A stretch of DNA of 11,314 bases. It comes from Porphyromonadaceae bacterium UBA7042. GTDB lineage: Bacteria; Bacteroidota; Bacteroidia; Bacteroidales; Muribaculaceae. How positions within the stretch are numbered: position 1 is the first letter of the stretch; each line of letters opens with the position of its first letter. Below, one piece after another: positions 1 to 6,290 of this stretch. Location of the stretch: positions 1-11,314 of the forward strand of contig DLAR01000045.1 of the NCBI GenBank assembly GCA_002494015.1. Reading direction: 5' to 3'. The notes below the pieces were generated by a model that did no database searches, was not told where the DNA came from, and worked only from the letters and a program-made list of their open reading frames with translations. The position numbers and the translations under genes are program-made.

Positions 1-19
1 TCGAGTCCCGTTTTTCGCT
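1..19 (+). tRNA. 3' end of a tRNA, probably tRNA-Gly (partial)
   Basis: The first bases match the end of a tRNA: T-loop TCGAGT, T-stem 3' strand CCCGT (7-11), acceptor 3' strand TTTTCGC (12-18), and T at the discriminator position (19). CCA is not encoded. The implied 5' acceptor strand is GCGAAAA, and a U73 discriminator is characteristic of bacterial tRNA-Gly. Both fit the Bacteroidales tRNA-Gly sequences I remember. The anticodon lies outside the window, so the identity is inferred. It sits 42 nt before tRNA-Leu, probably in the same transcript. Confidence 0.7.
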
Positions 20-61
20 CAATCATTATCACTAACAATAATGTGGATGACAGACGAAAAT

Positions 62-145
62 GTCCGGATGGCGGAATTGGTAGACGCGCTACTTTGAGGG
101 GGTAGTGATCATTAGATCGTGTGAGTTCGAGTCTCATTTCGGACA
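62..145 (+). tRNA. tRNA-Leu(GAG)
   Basis: A complete class II tRNA folds by eye. The acceptor strand GTCCGGA (62-68) pairs with TTCGGAC (138-144), with discriminator A at 145. The anticodon stem CTACT (89-93) pairs with GGTAG (101-105) around the loop TTGAGGG, giving anticodon GAG at 96-98, which reads CUC and CUU. A long variable arm with a GATC/GATC stem (107-110 with 115-118) marks a Leu/Ser-type tRNA. The T-arm is GTGAG (121-125), loop TTCGAGT, CTCAT (133-137). CCA is not encoded, as is usual in Bacteroidota, so it must be added after transcription. An intrinsic terminator begins six bases downstream. Confidence 0.96.
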
Positions 146-150
146 CTTGG

Positions 151-194
151 AAATCCCAAGTAATTGAAATTCAATTACTTGGGATTTTTTTTTT
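151..194 (+). terminator. Intrinsic terminator of the tRNA unit
   Basis: A perfect 17-bp inverted repeat (151-167 with 171-187) closes on a three-base loop, AAT. It is followed by a T-run, with ten consecutive T's at 185-194. It starts just past the tRNA-Leu 3' end and should end the tRNA-Gly/tRNA-Leu transcript. The arm is long for a terminator and includes the core CCCAAG/CTTGGG. Confidence 0.93.
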
Positions 195-392
195 GTACCT
201 GTCTATGCCGTTTACCGCCCAAGTGCGCCCCCGCAAAATGACATCATTTAATTAAATTTCACATTGTCGCCATTCCGCAGGGATTGGAAATGTTGTATCT
301 TTGCTGTCCTTTTCCTCAAATGGCAGAGAGAACCAAACCGTCTGCCTGATTGTTAAAATAGTAAAACATAACTCATTAAAACATTAACTGTT
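195..392. other. Intergenic region before the SemiSWEET gene
   Basis: Between the tRNA terminator and the ATG at 393 I see only the -7 promoter element at 296-303. The leader from about 310 to 392 is rich in A and T, with no clear hairpin or riboswitch, and no open frame worth calling. Confidence 0.6.
296..303 (+). promoter_or_regulatory. Bacteroidota -7 promoter element (TATCTTTG)
   Basis: TATCTTTG matches the Bacteroidota housekeeping sigma -7 consensus TAnnTTTG exactly. It lies about 90 nt before the SemiSWEET start, in the otherwise empty 195-392 interval. I see no convincing -33 TTTG at 19-21 nt spacing, so only the -7 half is supported. Transcription would start near 310, giving a leader of about 80 nt rich in A and T. 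Confidence 0.6.
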
Positions 393-671
393 ATGAGTCC
401 ATTGCTGATTAATATTGTCGGTTATGCCGCGGCCGTCTGTATGGTGTGCGGCTACCTCCCTCAGGCCATATACACCATCCGCACCCGTGACACCGACGGG
501 ATTGCCATGCCCACGTTCCTGTTGCTCGGATTTGGAAGCATTTTCTTCGTGATTCAGGGACTTATGCTCGGCAACTGGCCCCTTATAATCACCAACTTGA
601 TTACCACCGTGTCAAGCATTATCGTATTCATTATAAAAGTCCAGAACGACTATTTCAAGAAAAAGAAGTAA
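393..671 (+). CDS. SemiSWEET-family (PQ-loop) small transporter
   Basis: The 92-aa product has three predicted membrane helices (about 5-24, 40-58 and 64-83) and a lysine-rich C-terminus (KKKK). That is the size and topology of SemiSWEETs, which dimerise to move sugars or other small solutes across the inner membrane. The PQ motif is seen as GYLPQ at 20-24, followed by the basic loop TIRTRDTDGI and then P40. An Asn in helix 3 (N68, within ITNL) matches the conserved substrate-pocket Asn of the family. The Trp often found in helix 2 is replaced by Phe and other residues around 48-53, and the only Trp is W62. The substrate cannot be predicted. The ATG at 393 fits the promoter at 296-303. The next gene starts 9 nt downstream, so the two are probably co-transcribed. 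Confidence 0.87.
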   Translation: MSPLLINIVGYAAAVCMVCGYLPQAIYTIRTRDTDGIAMPTFLLLGFGSIFFVIQGLMLGNWPLIITNLITTVSSIIVFIIKVQNDYFKKKK

Positions 672-680
672 CTTTGCACA

Positions 681-2165
681 ATGGCAAAGAAAAGCAGCAA
701 GAAAAAGCAATCAGACAAGCAACCTGTATCGCCGCTCGTATTCCTGCGAGACAAAGCCCGCAGTCTCCCTTTGGGGAAATGCTATGTCAATGACTATAAA
801 AATGCGGCCGGACTCGCTGTAGTCGTCGTGACACGCCTCCATCCCAACGGTAATGTCACATGGGCGTTGTATGAGGTTGACATGTATTGTCTCGGGGTAA
901 AAGATGCGTTTGTCTGTGTCAACGAACCCCCGACGCGCTTTCAGAAACGGCTCGGTGAGCTGAATGACAGTTTCGGTTTGATTGAAACCGGATACGACGT
1001 GTGTCACAACATGGTTTACGGTGCGGTCGAGTTTGCACGGGAGGCTGGCATCAATCCTGTTGCCGAGTTCTCGTCGGCACGTTATCTCCTTGAAGAAGAC
1101 ACCGACGACATTCCGCTGATTGAATATGAATACGGGCTTGACGACAGGCATCATCTTGTCATTAATCCCGAGGGGAGTGAGAAACCCTATCTTGCCATGC
1201 TTGAAAAGAACCTCGGAAAAGGAAACTATACCGTCGTCGACAACAGCGAGGCTGCCGTCAATGTTTTGTCACGGAAATTATATACCGGCTACAATGACAT
1301 GATGGCCGAGATGAACCGTCACCCCTCTGAACCCTACTCCTATAAGCACCCTGCCTATCATGTCTATAAGCGGTTCAGTTTTCCCGAAATCAAGTCAATC
1401 TTGCTCGACCCCGTCAATATCGATTTCCTCCCCGACGAGACAATCGACATGATACTGTCTCATCCTGCCGACAAACTCGTTGTCGATGTCAATCGGTTGA
1501 TTACAAACGAAATCGGTCGCACTTGGGCCGCAATCGAAGATGACACTATCGAGCCTTATACCAACGCCTCGATTCTTTATGGGGTCATGTTCCTTACTGA
1601 GCTTAAACGCCCCGAGGGACTGCCTGTCATTATGGAGATTCTGCGGCAAAGCGACGACTTCCTGCAATATCATTTCGGCGACATAAGTGCCGAACTTCTC
1701 ATCCCGGCTGTCTATGCGTGTGGCCGCAACGACATTCCGGTGCTGCTTGAATTCCTCGAAACTCCCGGTTTCAACTCTTATGCGCGCCATTATGTCCACG
1801 AAGCACTCGGGATGATAGCCATTAACGAGCCGGAACGGCGCGGTGAAATAATCGGAGTGTTCCGACGCATTCTGACCGACATGGTTACGCGCCTCCCGAA
1901 AGTGGACCGTTGCGACGGAATGCTCGCCGGATTGATGATGTCGACGCTCATTGACATCAATGCCTACGAATTGTTGCCCGAAATAAAGGCGGTTTTTGAT
2001 ACTGATTGTGTCGACCTTTCAGCCGTGGGTGATTACGATGCCATAAAGTCAGAGCTTACCCCCGACTGCAGACCTTCGGCTGTGTGCCATCATGCTTTGC
2101 AGGATATTCACACTGTCAACAAATGGCTCAAAACATTCGTCCCCGCAATTGACAGCGAAAGGTGA
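681..2165 (+). CDS. DUF1186-like / HEAT-like helical repeat protein of unknown function
   Basis: The product is 494 aa, apparently soluble and cytoplasmic, with no signal peptide or membrane segment and a lysine-rich start (KKSSKKK). Two regions stand out. Residues about 28-95 form a domain containing GLAVVVVTRL and YEVDMYCLGVKDAF, a motif I recall from uncharacterised bacterial proteins. Residues about 285-420 consist of paired helices with the pattern of DUF1186 (SILYGVMFLTELK, then LLIPAVYACGRNDI, then YARHYVHEALGMIAI), an alpha-solenoid resembling HEAT repeats. A cysteine/histidine patch (DCRPSAVCHH, about 461-470) lies near the C-terminus. No catalytic motif is recognised, and the solenoid suggests protein binding. 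It begins 9 nt after the SemiSWEET stop and ends 31 nt from the convergent phosphoesterase gene. The domain assignment is from memory and needs a profile search. Confidence 0.75.
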   Translation: MAKKSSKKKQSDKQPVSPLVFLRDKARSLPLGKCYVNDYKNAAGLAVVVVTRLHPNGNVTWALYEVDMYCLGVKDAFVCVNEPPTRFQKRLGELNDSFGLIETGYDVCHNMVYGAVEFAREAGINPVAEFSSARYLLEEDTDDIPLIEYEYGLDDRHHLVINPEGSEKPYLAMLEKNLGKGNYTVVDNSEAAVNVLSRKLYTGYNDMMAEMNRHPSEPYSYKHPAYHVYKRFSFPEIKSILLDPVNIDFLPDETIDMILSHPADKLVVDVNRLITNEIGRTWAAIEDDTIEPYTNASILYGVMFLTELKRPEGLPVIMEILRQSDDFLQYHFGDISAELLIPAVYACGRNDIPVLLEFLETPGFNSYARHYVHEALGMIAINEPERRGEIIGVFRRILTDMVTRLPKVDRCDGMLAGLMMSTLIDINAYELLPEIKAVFDTDCVDLSAVGDYDAIKSELTPDCRPSAVCHHALQDIHTVNKWLKTFVPAIDSER

Positions 2166-2196
2166 AGGGGGCAACCTCTAAGAGGCTCATTCACAC

Positions 2197-3303
2197 TCAA
2201 CTCCCACACTTCAGCGTGAGCAGATTGATTTCCGGCCACGCTCCGAGACGGAATGGGACGTTGCTGCCCGTTCCGGGATTGACATGAAGCACCCGGTTCC
2301 CGTCGCGGTAAAGGCCGTTCCATTCTTTGTAGAGCAGGCGCGACGGTGAGAGTGGCCCCAGCCTGAACTGCATGGCATGAGTGTGCCCCGAGAGTGTAAG
2401 CTGAATCTCACTGCCGGGAAGTATTTCACTCCGCCAGTGACACGGGTCATGGCTCAGCATGATTGTAAACATCTCAGGGTCAACATTGCGCATGGAGCGG
2501 CGAAGGTCGGCATGGTCCACAAATCCCTTTCCCGCATTCTCGACCCCCGCGACAACAATCTGCTCGCCATCGCGGCCTATGGTCATGTTCTCGTTGAGCA
2601 ACAGCCGCCACCCGAGACTGTCACGCTGCATCGACTGGAGGCGGTGGATGGCCTCGACACGCTCGCGCTGAGTCGTGTAGCTGCCATAGACGCAATAATC
2701 GTGATTGCCCATGATTGAAACAACCCCGTCGCGCGCGCTCAGGCGGCTGAGAGCCGGAATGAACGGTTCAAGCTCCTCGGGTCTGCGGTTGACAAGGTCG
2801 CCCGTAAACACAATCAGGTCAGGATTCAAGGCATTCACGCGCTCCACTATGCGGTCGACAACACGCGGGGCAAAGCGGTAAGTGCCTATGTGGAGGTCCG
2901 AAAGCTGCACGATGCGGTAACCGTCATGAGAACTCGGGAGAGAGTCAAATGCCATTTCGCGCTCCTTGACAACTACACGCTTCCATCCGGCAAAGAACCC
3001 GTAGGCCCCGGCAAGGACTGCCATGATGCCGAGTGCTGACAGAATGGTCACCCCTGTGGTCGACATGAAAGCAATCACCGACGCAAGCAGGCGGCCCGCC
3101 GAAGAAAGTAACGCGAAAAACTGTGTCGGGTTAATAGAACCCGGAGCAAAATCATCCGGGCGAAATAATGAGGCAACCACGGCCACCGTCAACGCAACGC
3201 CGACAGCGGCAGCCGAGAGAGGCCGCAAAAGAGCCGAAACATCTGCCCGTTTCCTCGCCGACGCGCGAAAACGGCTGAAATTCAGTGATGGTATTGAGAG
3301 CAT
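2197..3303 (-). CDS. Membrane-anchored calcineurin-like metallophosphoesterase
   Basis: The 368-aa protein has the full set of calcineurin-type metallophosphoesterase motifs: SDLHIG with D136/H138, GDLVN with D169/N172, GNHD at 199-202, SHDP with H285, and GHTH at 306-309. These residues bind two metal ions. The N-terminal 110 residues hold two or three hydrophobic segments (about 29-47, 72-83 and 86-106) and anchor the enzyme in the membrane, as in YkuE/YaeI-type phosphoesterases, some of which act on lipid substrates. The substrate here is unknown. Start choice: the frame is open to a TTG at 3318, but the ATG at 3303 gives MLSIPSLNF and is preferred. A TAAATTTG -7 element lies upstream at 3353-3360. 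The membrane part seems short compared with the four-helix versions I remember from Bacteroidales. The gene converges on the DUF1186 gene. Confidence 0.9.
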   Translation of the reverse strand: MLSIPSLNFSRFRASARKRADVSALLRPLSAAAVGVALTVAVVASLFRPDDFAPGSINPTQFFALLSSAGRLLASVIAFMSTTGVTILSALGIMAVLAGAYGFFAGWKRVVVKEREMAFDSLPSSHDGYRIVQLSDLHIGTYRFAPRVVDRIVERVNALNPDLIVFTGDLVNRRPEELEPFIPALSRLSARDGVVSIMGNHDYCVYGSYTTQRERVEAIHRLQSMQRDSLGWRLLLNENMTIGRDGEQIVVAGVENAGKGFVDHADLRRSMRNVDPEMFTIMLSHDPCHWRSEILPGSEIQLTLSGHTHAMQFRLGPLSPSRLLYKEWNGLYRDGNRVLHVNPGTGSNVPFRLGAWPEINLLTLKCGS

Positions 3304-3352
3304 TCGATATGTTTTCAAGAGTATAAAGACTGTGTCCTATATTAGAGATATA

Positions 3353-3360
3353 CAAATTTA
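3353..3360 (-). promoter_or_regulatory. Candidate -7 element of the metallophosphoesterase gene (TAAATTTG)
   Basis: Read on the minus strand this is TAAATTTG, an exact match to TAnnTTTG, 49 nt before the ATG at 3303. No clear -33 partner is visible at 19-21 nt. It lies in the 142-155-bp AT-rich interval shared with the divergent rsmA promoter. Confidence 0.45.
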
Positions 3361-3455
3361 CAAAGTAAGCCGGTAATATTGTTACCCCGCCAATGTTTTT
3401 TGGTTTTATTTAAGCGTTTTTGTCTATAAAAGGCGTTTTTTTCGCGGGAAAGAGC

Positions 3456-3463
3456 TATCTTTG
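3456..3463 (+). promoter_or_regulatory. Bacteroidota -7 element (TATCTTTG) of the rsmA-mgtE operon
   Basis: TATCTTTG followed by CA matches the Bacteroidota -7 consensus. Transcription would begin near 3470. This settles the start of rsmA: the TTG at 3461 lies inside the promoter and cannot be the translation start. Thymine-rich runs lie upstream (3435-3442), but no clean -33 TTTG is seen at the right spacing. Confidence 0.7.
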
Positions 3464-3502
3464 CATTTGGTATTTGTTATTCATTCAAAACATCGAATGA
3501 TT

Positions 3503-4342
3503 ATGAAAAGAGGAAAAAAGACATCGCGGTCGGGCGCAAACGGCGAAGTGACCCCTAAAAAGGCACTGGGTCAGCATTTTCTGACCGACGAATCTATCGC
3601 GGCGCGCATTGCCGCTACCCTTGACGAATACCGGGGGGTGCCGGTCATGGAGGTCGGCCCGGGAATGGGAGTGCTGACCAAGTATCTCGTCGCCGCAGGC
3701 CATGATGTGACCGTAGCCGAGATTGACGGGGAAAGTATTGCCTACCTCAAAGAGCATTACCCCGACTTGAACGACCGCATCCTTGATGCCGATTTCCTGA
3801 AACTCGACCTTGCCGGATTCTATCCCGGCGGTCAGAAATTCTGCGTAATCGGAAATTATCCCTACAATATTTCTTCCCAGATATTTTTCCACGTCCTCGA
3901 CTACAAGGATCAGGTAGTGTGCTGCTCGGGAATGCTTCAGCGCGAGGTAGCCGAGCGTCTTGCCGCCCCTCCCGGAACCAAGACCCGAGGCATACTGAGC
4001 GTGCTCCTTCAGGCGTGGTATGATGTTAAATACCTCTTTACCGTCAGCGAGAATGTGTTCAACCCTCCCCCAAAGGTCAAGAGTGGCGTGATCAGGATGA
4101 CACGCAACGATGTGACCGACTTGGGGTGTGACGAGCGGTTGTTCAAGTCGGTGGTCAAGACTTCCTTTGGCCAGCGGCGAAAGACATTGCGCAACTCGTT
4201 GCGAGGCATGTTTCCGGCAGGAGTTCCGTTGCCCGACATCCCCTTGCTCGCCTTGAGACCCGAGCAACTGAGCGTAGAGCAATTCATTGAACTCACCAAC
4301 TTGATTTCCACCTGCCGCATCAACACCGCCACGACTGACTGA
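3503..4342 (+). CDS. rsmA: 16S rRNA dimethyladenosine transferase (RsmA/KsgA)
   Basis: The 279-aa product is an S-adenosylmethionine-dependent methyltransferase that dimethylates the two adjacent adenines in the 3'-terminal hairpin of 16S rRNA (A1518/A1519 in E. coli numbering) late in small-subunit assembly. Family motifs are all present: GQHFL at 23-27, the SAM-binding EVGPGMG at 50-56, the catalytic NYPYN (N118-N122), NPPPK at 187-191, and the C-terminal FGQRRKTLRN at 222-231. The length is normal. The ATG at 3503 is preferred, with an alternative two codons upstream at 3497. The longer frame from TTG 3461 overlaps the promoter. The first 15 residues are a basic, probably disordered tail before the core. 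The stop overlaps the mgtE start by one base (TGATG), so translation is probably coupled. Confidence 0.97.
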   Translation: MKRGKKTSRSGANGEVTPKKALGQHFLTDESIAARIAATLDEYRGVPVMEVGPGMGVLTKYLVAAGHDVTVAEIDGESIAYLKEHYPDLNDRILDADFLKLDLAGFYPGGQKFCVIGNYPYNISSQIFFHVLDYKDQVVCCSGMLQREVAERLAAPPGTKTRGILSVLLQAWYDVKYLFTVSENVFNPPPKVKSGVIRMTRNDVTDLGCDERLFKSVVKTSFGQRRKTLRNSLRGMFPAGVPLPDIPLLALRPEQLSVEQFIELTNLISTCRINTATTD

Positions 4343-5703
4343 TGAAAGAATTTTCGCCCGAATACCTCTCTCATGTACGCAAGATTATAAACGACCATGC
4401 CGAGTCTGCGGCAAGGGACGAGCTTGCCGACCTGCACCCCGCCGACATTGCCGAACTGTATCAGGACCTCGACCTTGACGAAGCCGAGTACCTGTACAAA
4501 CTGCTCGACGAGGACACGCAGGCCGAAGTCCTGATGGAGCTTGACGAGGATGACCGGCGCAAGCTGCTGTCTCGCATGGATGCCGAGGACATCGCCAACC
4601 AGATTGACCACCTCGACACCGACGACGCCGTGGACATCCTTCAGGAACTCGACGAGGAAGACCGCGAGAAGATTTTGTCCCACATTGACGACGTTGAGCA
4701 GGCCGGCGACATTATCGACCTTCTGAAATATGATGAGGACACCGCAGGCGGCCTGATGGGTACCGAGATGATTGTCGTCAACGAGAACTGGAGTATGCCC
4801 GAGTGCATCAGGCAGATGAGGATGCAGGCCGAGGAACTCGACGAAATCTACTATGTCTACGTTGTCGACAACGACGAGAGATTGCGCGGAATATTGCCCC
4901 TAAAGACTCTCATAACCCACCCGTCGGTATCCAAAATCAAGCATGTAATGGAGGAAAATCCAGCCTCGGTCAAAGCCGACACGCCTATCGACGATGTCGC
5001 CCTCGATTTCGAAAAATATGACCTTGTGGCTATGCCTGTCATCGACTCGATAGGGCGGCTCGTGGGGCGCATAACTGTCGACGACGTGATGGACCGCGTG
5101 CGTGATTCGAGCGAGAGAGACTATCAGCTCGCATCAGGTCTTTCGAGCGATGTGGAATCTGACGACACCCTGTTCACGCAGACTAAGGCTCGACTGCCGT
5201 GGCTTCTGATCGGCATGGTCGGCGGACTGTGCAACTCGGTAATCCTCGGTCAGTTTGAAAACGGCTTTGTGGCCGACCCGGCTCTCGCGCTGTTTATTCC
5301 CCTGATCGGCGGTACCGGCGGCAACGTGGGAACGCAGTCGTCGGCAATCGTGGTGCAGGGTCTTGCCAACGGCTCTCTCGACATCCGGAAATCGGCCCGG
5401 CAGCTCCTCAAGGAACTCGGAGTGGGACTCATCAACGGCGGAATAATCGCCCTGCTCGTGTTTGTATACAATCTGTTGAAACTCGGCAGCGGGCATCAGG
5501 TTACAACCATCGCTGTGTCGCTGTCGCTGTTCTGCGTGGTCATGTTTGCATCGGTATTCGGAACATTTGTCCCCCTTACCCTTGAAAAACTGAAAATAGA
5601 CCCCGCCCTCGCCACAGGCCCGTTCATCTCGATTACCAACGACATTATAGGCATGGTAATCTACATGTCAATCAGCAGCTGGCTCATCATCGCCCTTCAC
5701 TGA
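4342..5703 (+). CDS. mgtE: Magnesium channel/transporter MgtE
   Basis: The 453-aa protein is close to the roughly 450 residues usual for MgtE, the homodimeric Mg2+ channel of the inner membrane. Domains in order: an acidic helical N domain (about 20-135, many Asp/Glu-rich turns such as LDEDDRRKLL), a tandem CBS pair (about 137-258), a linker helix, and five membrane helices (about 280-453). The pore region shows IPLIGGTGGNVGTQSS at 319-334 and DPALATGPF at 420-428, followed by D434. D434 is equivalent to the pore Asp that binds Mg2+ in the Thermus protein (D432 there). In the family, Mg2+ binding between the acidic N and CBS domains closes the channel, giving self-regulation. It starts on the last base of the rsmA stop codon and so shares its promoter. 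No terminator is obvious downstream. Confidence 0.96.
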   Translation: MKEFSPEYLSHVRKIINDHAESAARDELADLHPADIAELYQDLDLDEAEYLYKLLDEDTQAEVLMELDEDDRRKLLSRMDAEDIANQIDHLDTDDAVDILQELDEEDREKILSHIDDVEQAGDIIDLLKYDEDTAGGLMGTEMIVVNENWSMPECIRQMRMQAEELDEIYYVYVVDNDERLRGILPLKTLITHPSVSKIKHVMEENPASVKADTPIDDVALDFEKYDLVAMPVIDSIGRLVGRITVDDVMDRVRDSSERDYQLASGLSSDVESDDTLFTQTKARLPWLLIGMVGGLCNSVILGQFENGFVADPALALFIPLIGGTGGNVGTQSSAIVVQGLANGSLDIRKSARQLLKELGVGLINGGIIALLVFVYNLLKLGSGHQVTTIAVSLSLFCVVMFASVFGTFVPLTLEKLKIDPALATGPFISITNDIIGMVIYMSISSWLIIALH

Positions 5704-5719
5704 TGCCTTGAACCGCCTC

Positions 5720-5797
5720 TTATTCCACAATTGCGGAGAAATACAACTGTGCATATTCTTTGAGTTCAGCCAAAACGGCCATGTTTATTGCGTCCAT
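5720..5797 (-). CDS. Possible 25-aa mini-ORF
   Basis: An ATG-to-TAA frame of 25 codons encodes a peptide containing MAVLAELKEYAQLYFSAI, which would make one amphipathic helix. It lies 19 nt past the stop of the 50-aa membrane protein on the same strand and ends 16 nt from the convergent mgtE stop. Nothing but position and amphipathicity supports it. A frame this short arises easily by chance. Confidence 0.2.
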   Translation of the reverse strand: MDAINMAVLAELKEYAQLYFSAIVE

Positions 5798-5816
5798 ATC
5801 TGTTTGTTGTCTGGGG

Positions 5817-5969
5817 TTATTTACTCAGTTTGTTTTGAATCCAGCTTGCCAGAGCGAACACGGCGATACCGACAGGCAGAGCCACGCAGAAGAAGAAAGT
5901 CAGAAAGCCGGGGCAGGCGCAAATGACGATAAAAATAATGAGGATTGCCCAAAGGATTATACCAATCAT
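5817..5969 (-). CDS. Small hydrophobic membrane protein (50 aa), unknown function
   Basis: An ATG at 5967-5969 opens a 50-codon frame to TAA at 5817-5819. The product is almost entirely hydrophobic: a first helix (about 2-18, with IILWAILIIFIVI), a short CACPG turn at 17-21, a second helix (about 22-42), then a polar end, WIQNKLSK. This is a helical hairpin with a basic C-terminus, the look of a genuine small membrane protein rather than a chance frame. C17 and C19 flank the turn. It is the third of three small minus-strand genes, 71 nt after the 80-aa gene, and a possible RNA hairpin lies in that gap. I recognise no family. A toxin-like or regulatory small protein is possible but not shown. 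Confidence 0.6.
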   Translation of the reverse strand: MIGIILWAILIIFIVICACPGFLTFFFCVALPVGIAVFALASWIQNKLSK

Positions 5970-5989
5970 AATTTTGAAGTCTTAATAGT

Positions 5990-6033
5990 TCCCGGCGGCG
6001 GTGTCGCTCCGCTGTGGTTCTCCCTCGCCGGGA
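5990..6033 (-). repeat. Inverted repeat before the 50-aa gene
   Basis: TCCCGGCG (5990-5997) and CGCCGGGA (6026-6033) are perfect 8-bp complements, separated by 28 nt that contain a further short GCGG/CCGC pairing. On the minus-strand transcript this would be a GC-rich stem ending 20 nt before the ATG at 5969. No U-run follows, so it is not a standard terminator. Confidence 0.35.
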
Positions 6034-6040
6034 TGGGTGG

Positions 6041-6283
6041 TTATTTGTTTTTGATGTATGCGTTATCCGTCGTTACGATGGCAAAACGCCGAGCGTTGGC
6101 CGAAGTAAGGCGAGTAACGCCGCGTGATTCGCGAAAACGCTTTAGTGCGGCTCTTGCGGCTTTTCGGGTTGCAAATACTATTGCGTGGCCTTTGTGGTTG
6201 AATGGCGGTTGCGTTTCGCTTTCTCCGCAATATCCGAAAACGCCAGCACCTGAGTTATATGTCAGATAATATTCTTCTTTCAT
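6041..6283 (-). CDS. Small basic hypothetical protein (80 aa)
   Basis: The 80-aa frame starts at the ATG at 6281-6283 (a GTG one codon earlier is possible), 7 nt after the stop of the 94-aa gene, so the two look co-transcribed. The product has no signal peptide or membrane segment. Its N-terminal half is aromatic (EEYYLTYNSGAGVFGYCG) and is followed by a basic helix, VFATRKAARAALKRF, and a further basic stretch to the end. The layout of a short beta-rich part followed by F-x-TRKAA-x-AL-x-R resembles small phage-type or accessory proteins, but I cannot name a family. Codon choice is less selective (CGA, AGA, CTA and CGG all occur) than in the neighbouring sdh genes, which suggests low expression or foreign origin. 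A longer plus-strand frame overlaps it and was rejected. Confidence 0.55.
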   Translation of the reverse strand: MKEEYYLTYNSGAGVFGYCGESETQPPFNHKGHAIVFATRKAARAALKRFRESRGVTRLTSANARRFAIVTTDNAYIKNK

Positions 6284-6290
6284 CACTTTC

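Noticed and set aside
669..676. TAACTTTG, a -7 consensus match at the SemiSWEET stop codon
   Set aside because: It ends 4 nt before the next ATG, so a start site would fall at or inside the coding region, and no -33 element is seen. Probably chance.
2174..2184. CCTCTAAGAGG palindrome between the convergent genes, considered as a terminator
   Set aside because: The stem is only 4 bp with a 3-base loop, and no T-run follows on either strand.
3485..4282. A 265-codon minus-strand frame opposite rsmA
   Set aside because: It is antisense to a gene with every RsmA motif and covers the rsmA promoter. No independent evidence supports it.
5760..6269. A 169-codon plus-strand frame opposite the 80-aa and 50-aa minus-strand genes
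   Set aside because: It starts with TTG and has no promoter. Its charged middle part is simply the complement of the hydrophobic 50-aa frame, and no motif is recognisable. The minus-strand frames have better starts, tight spacing and sensible products.
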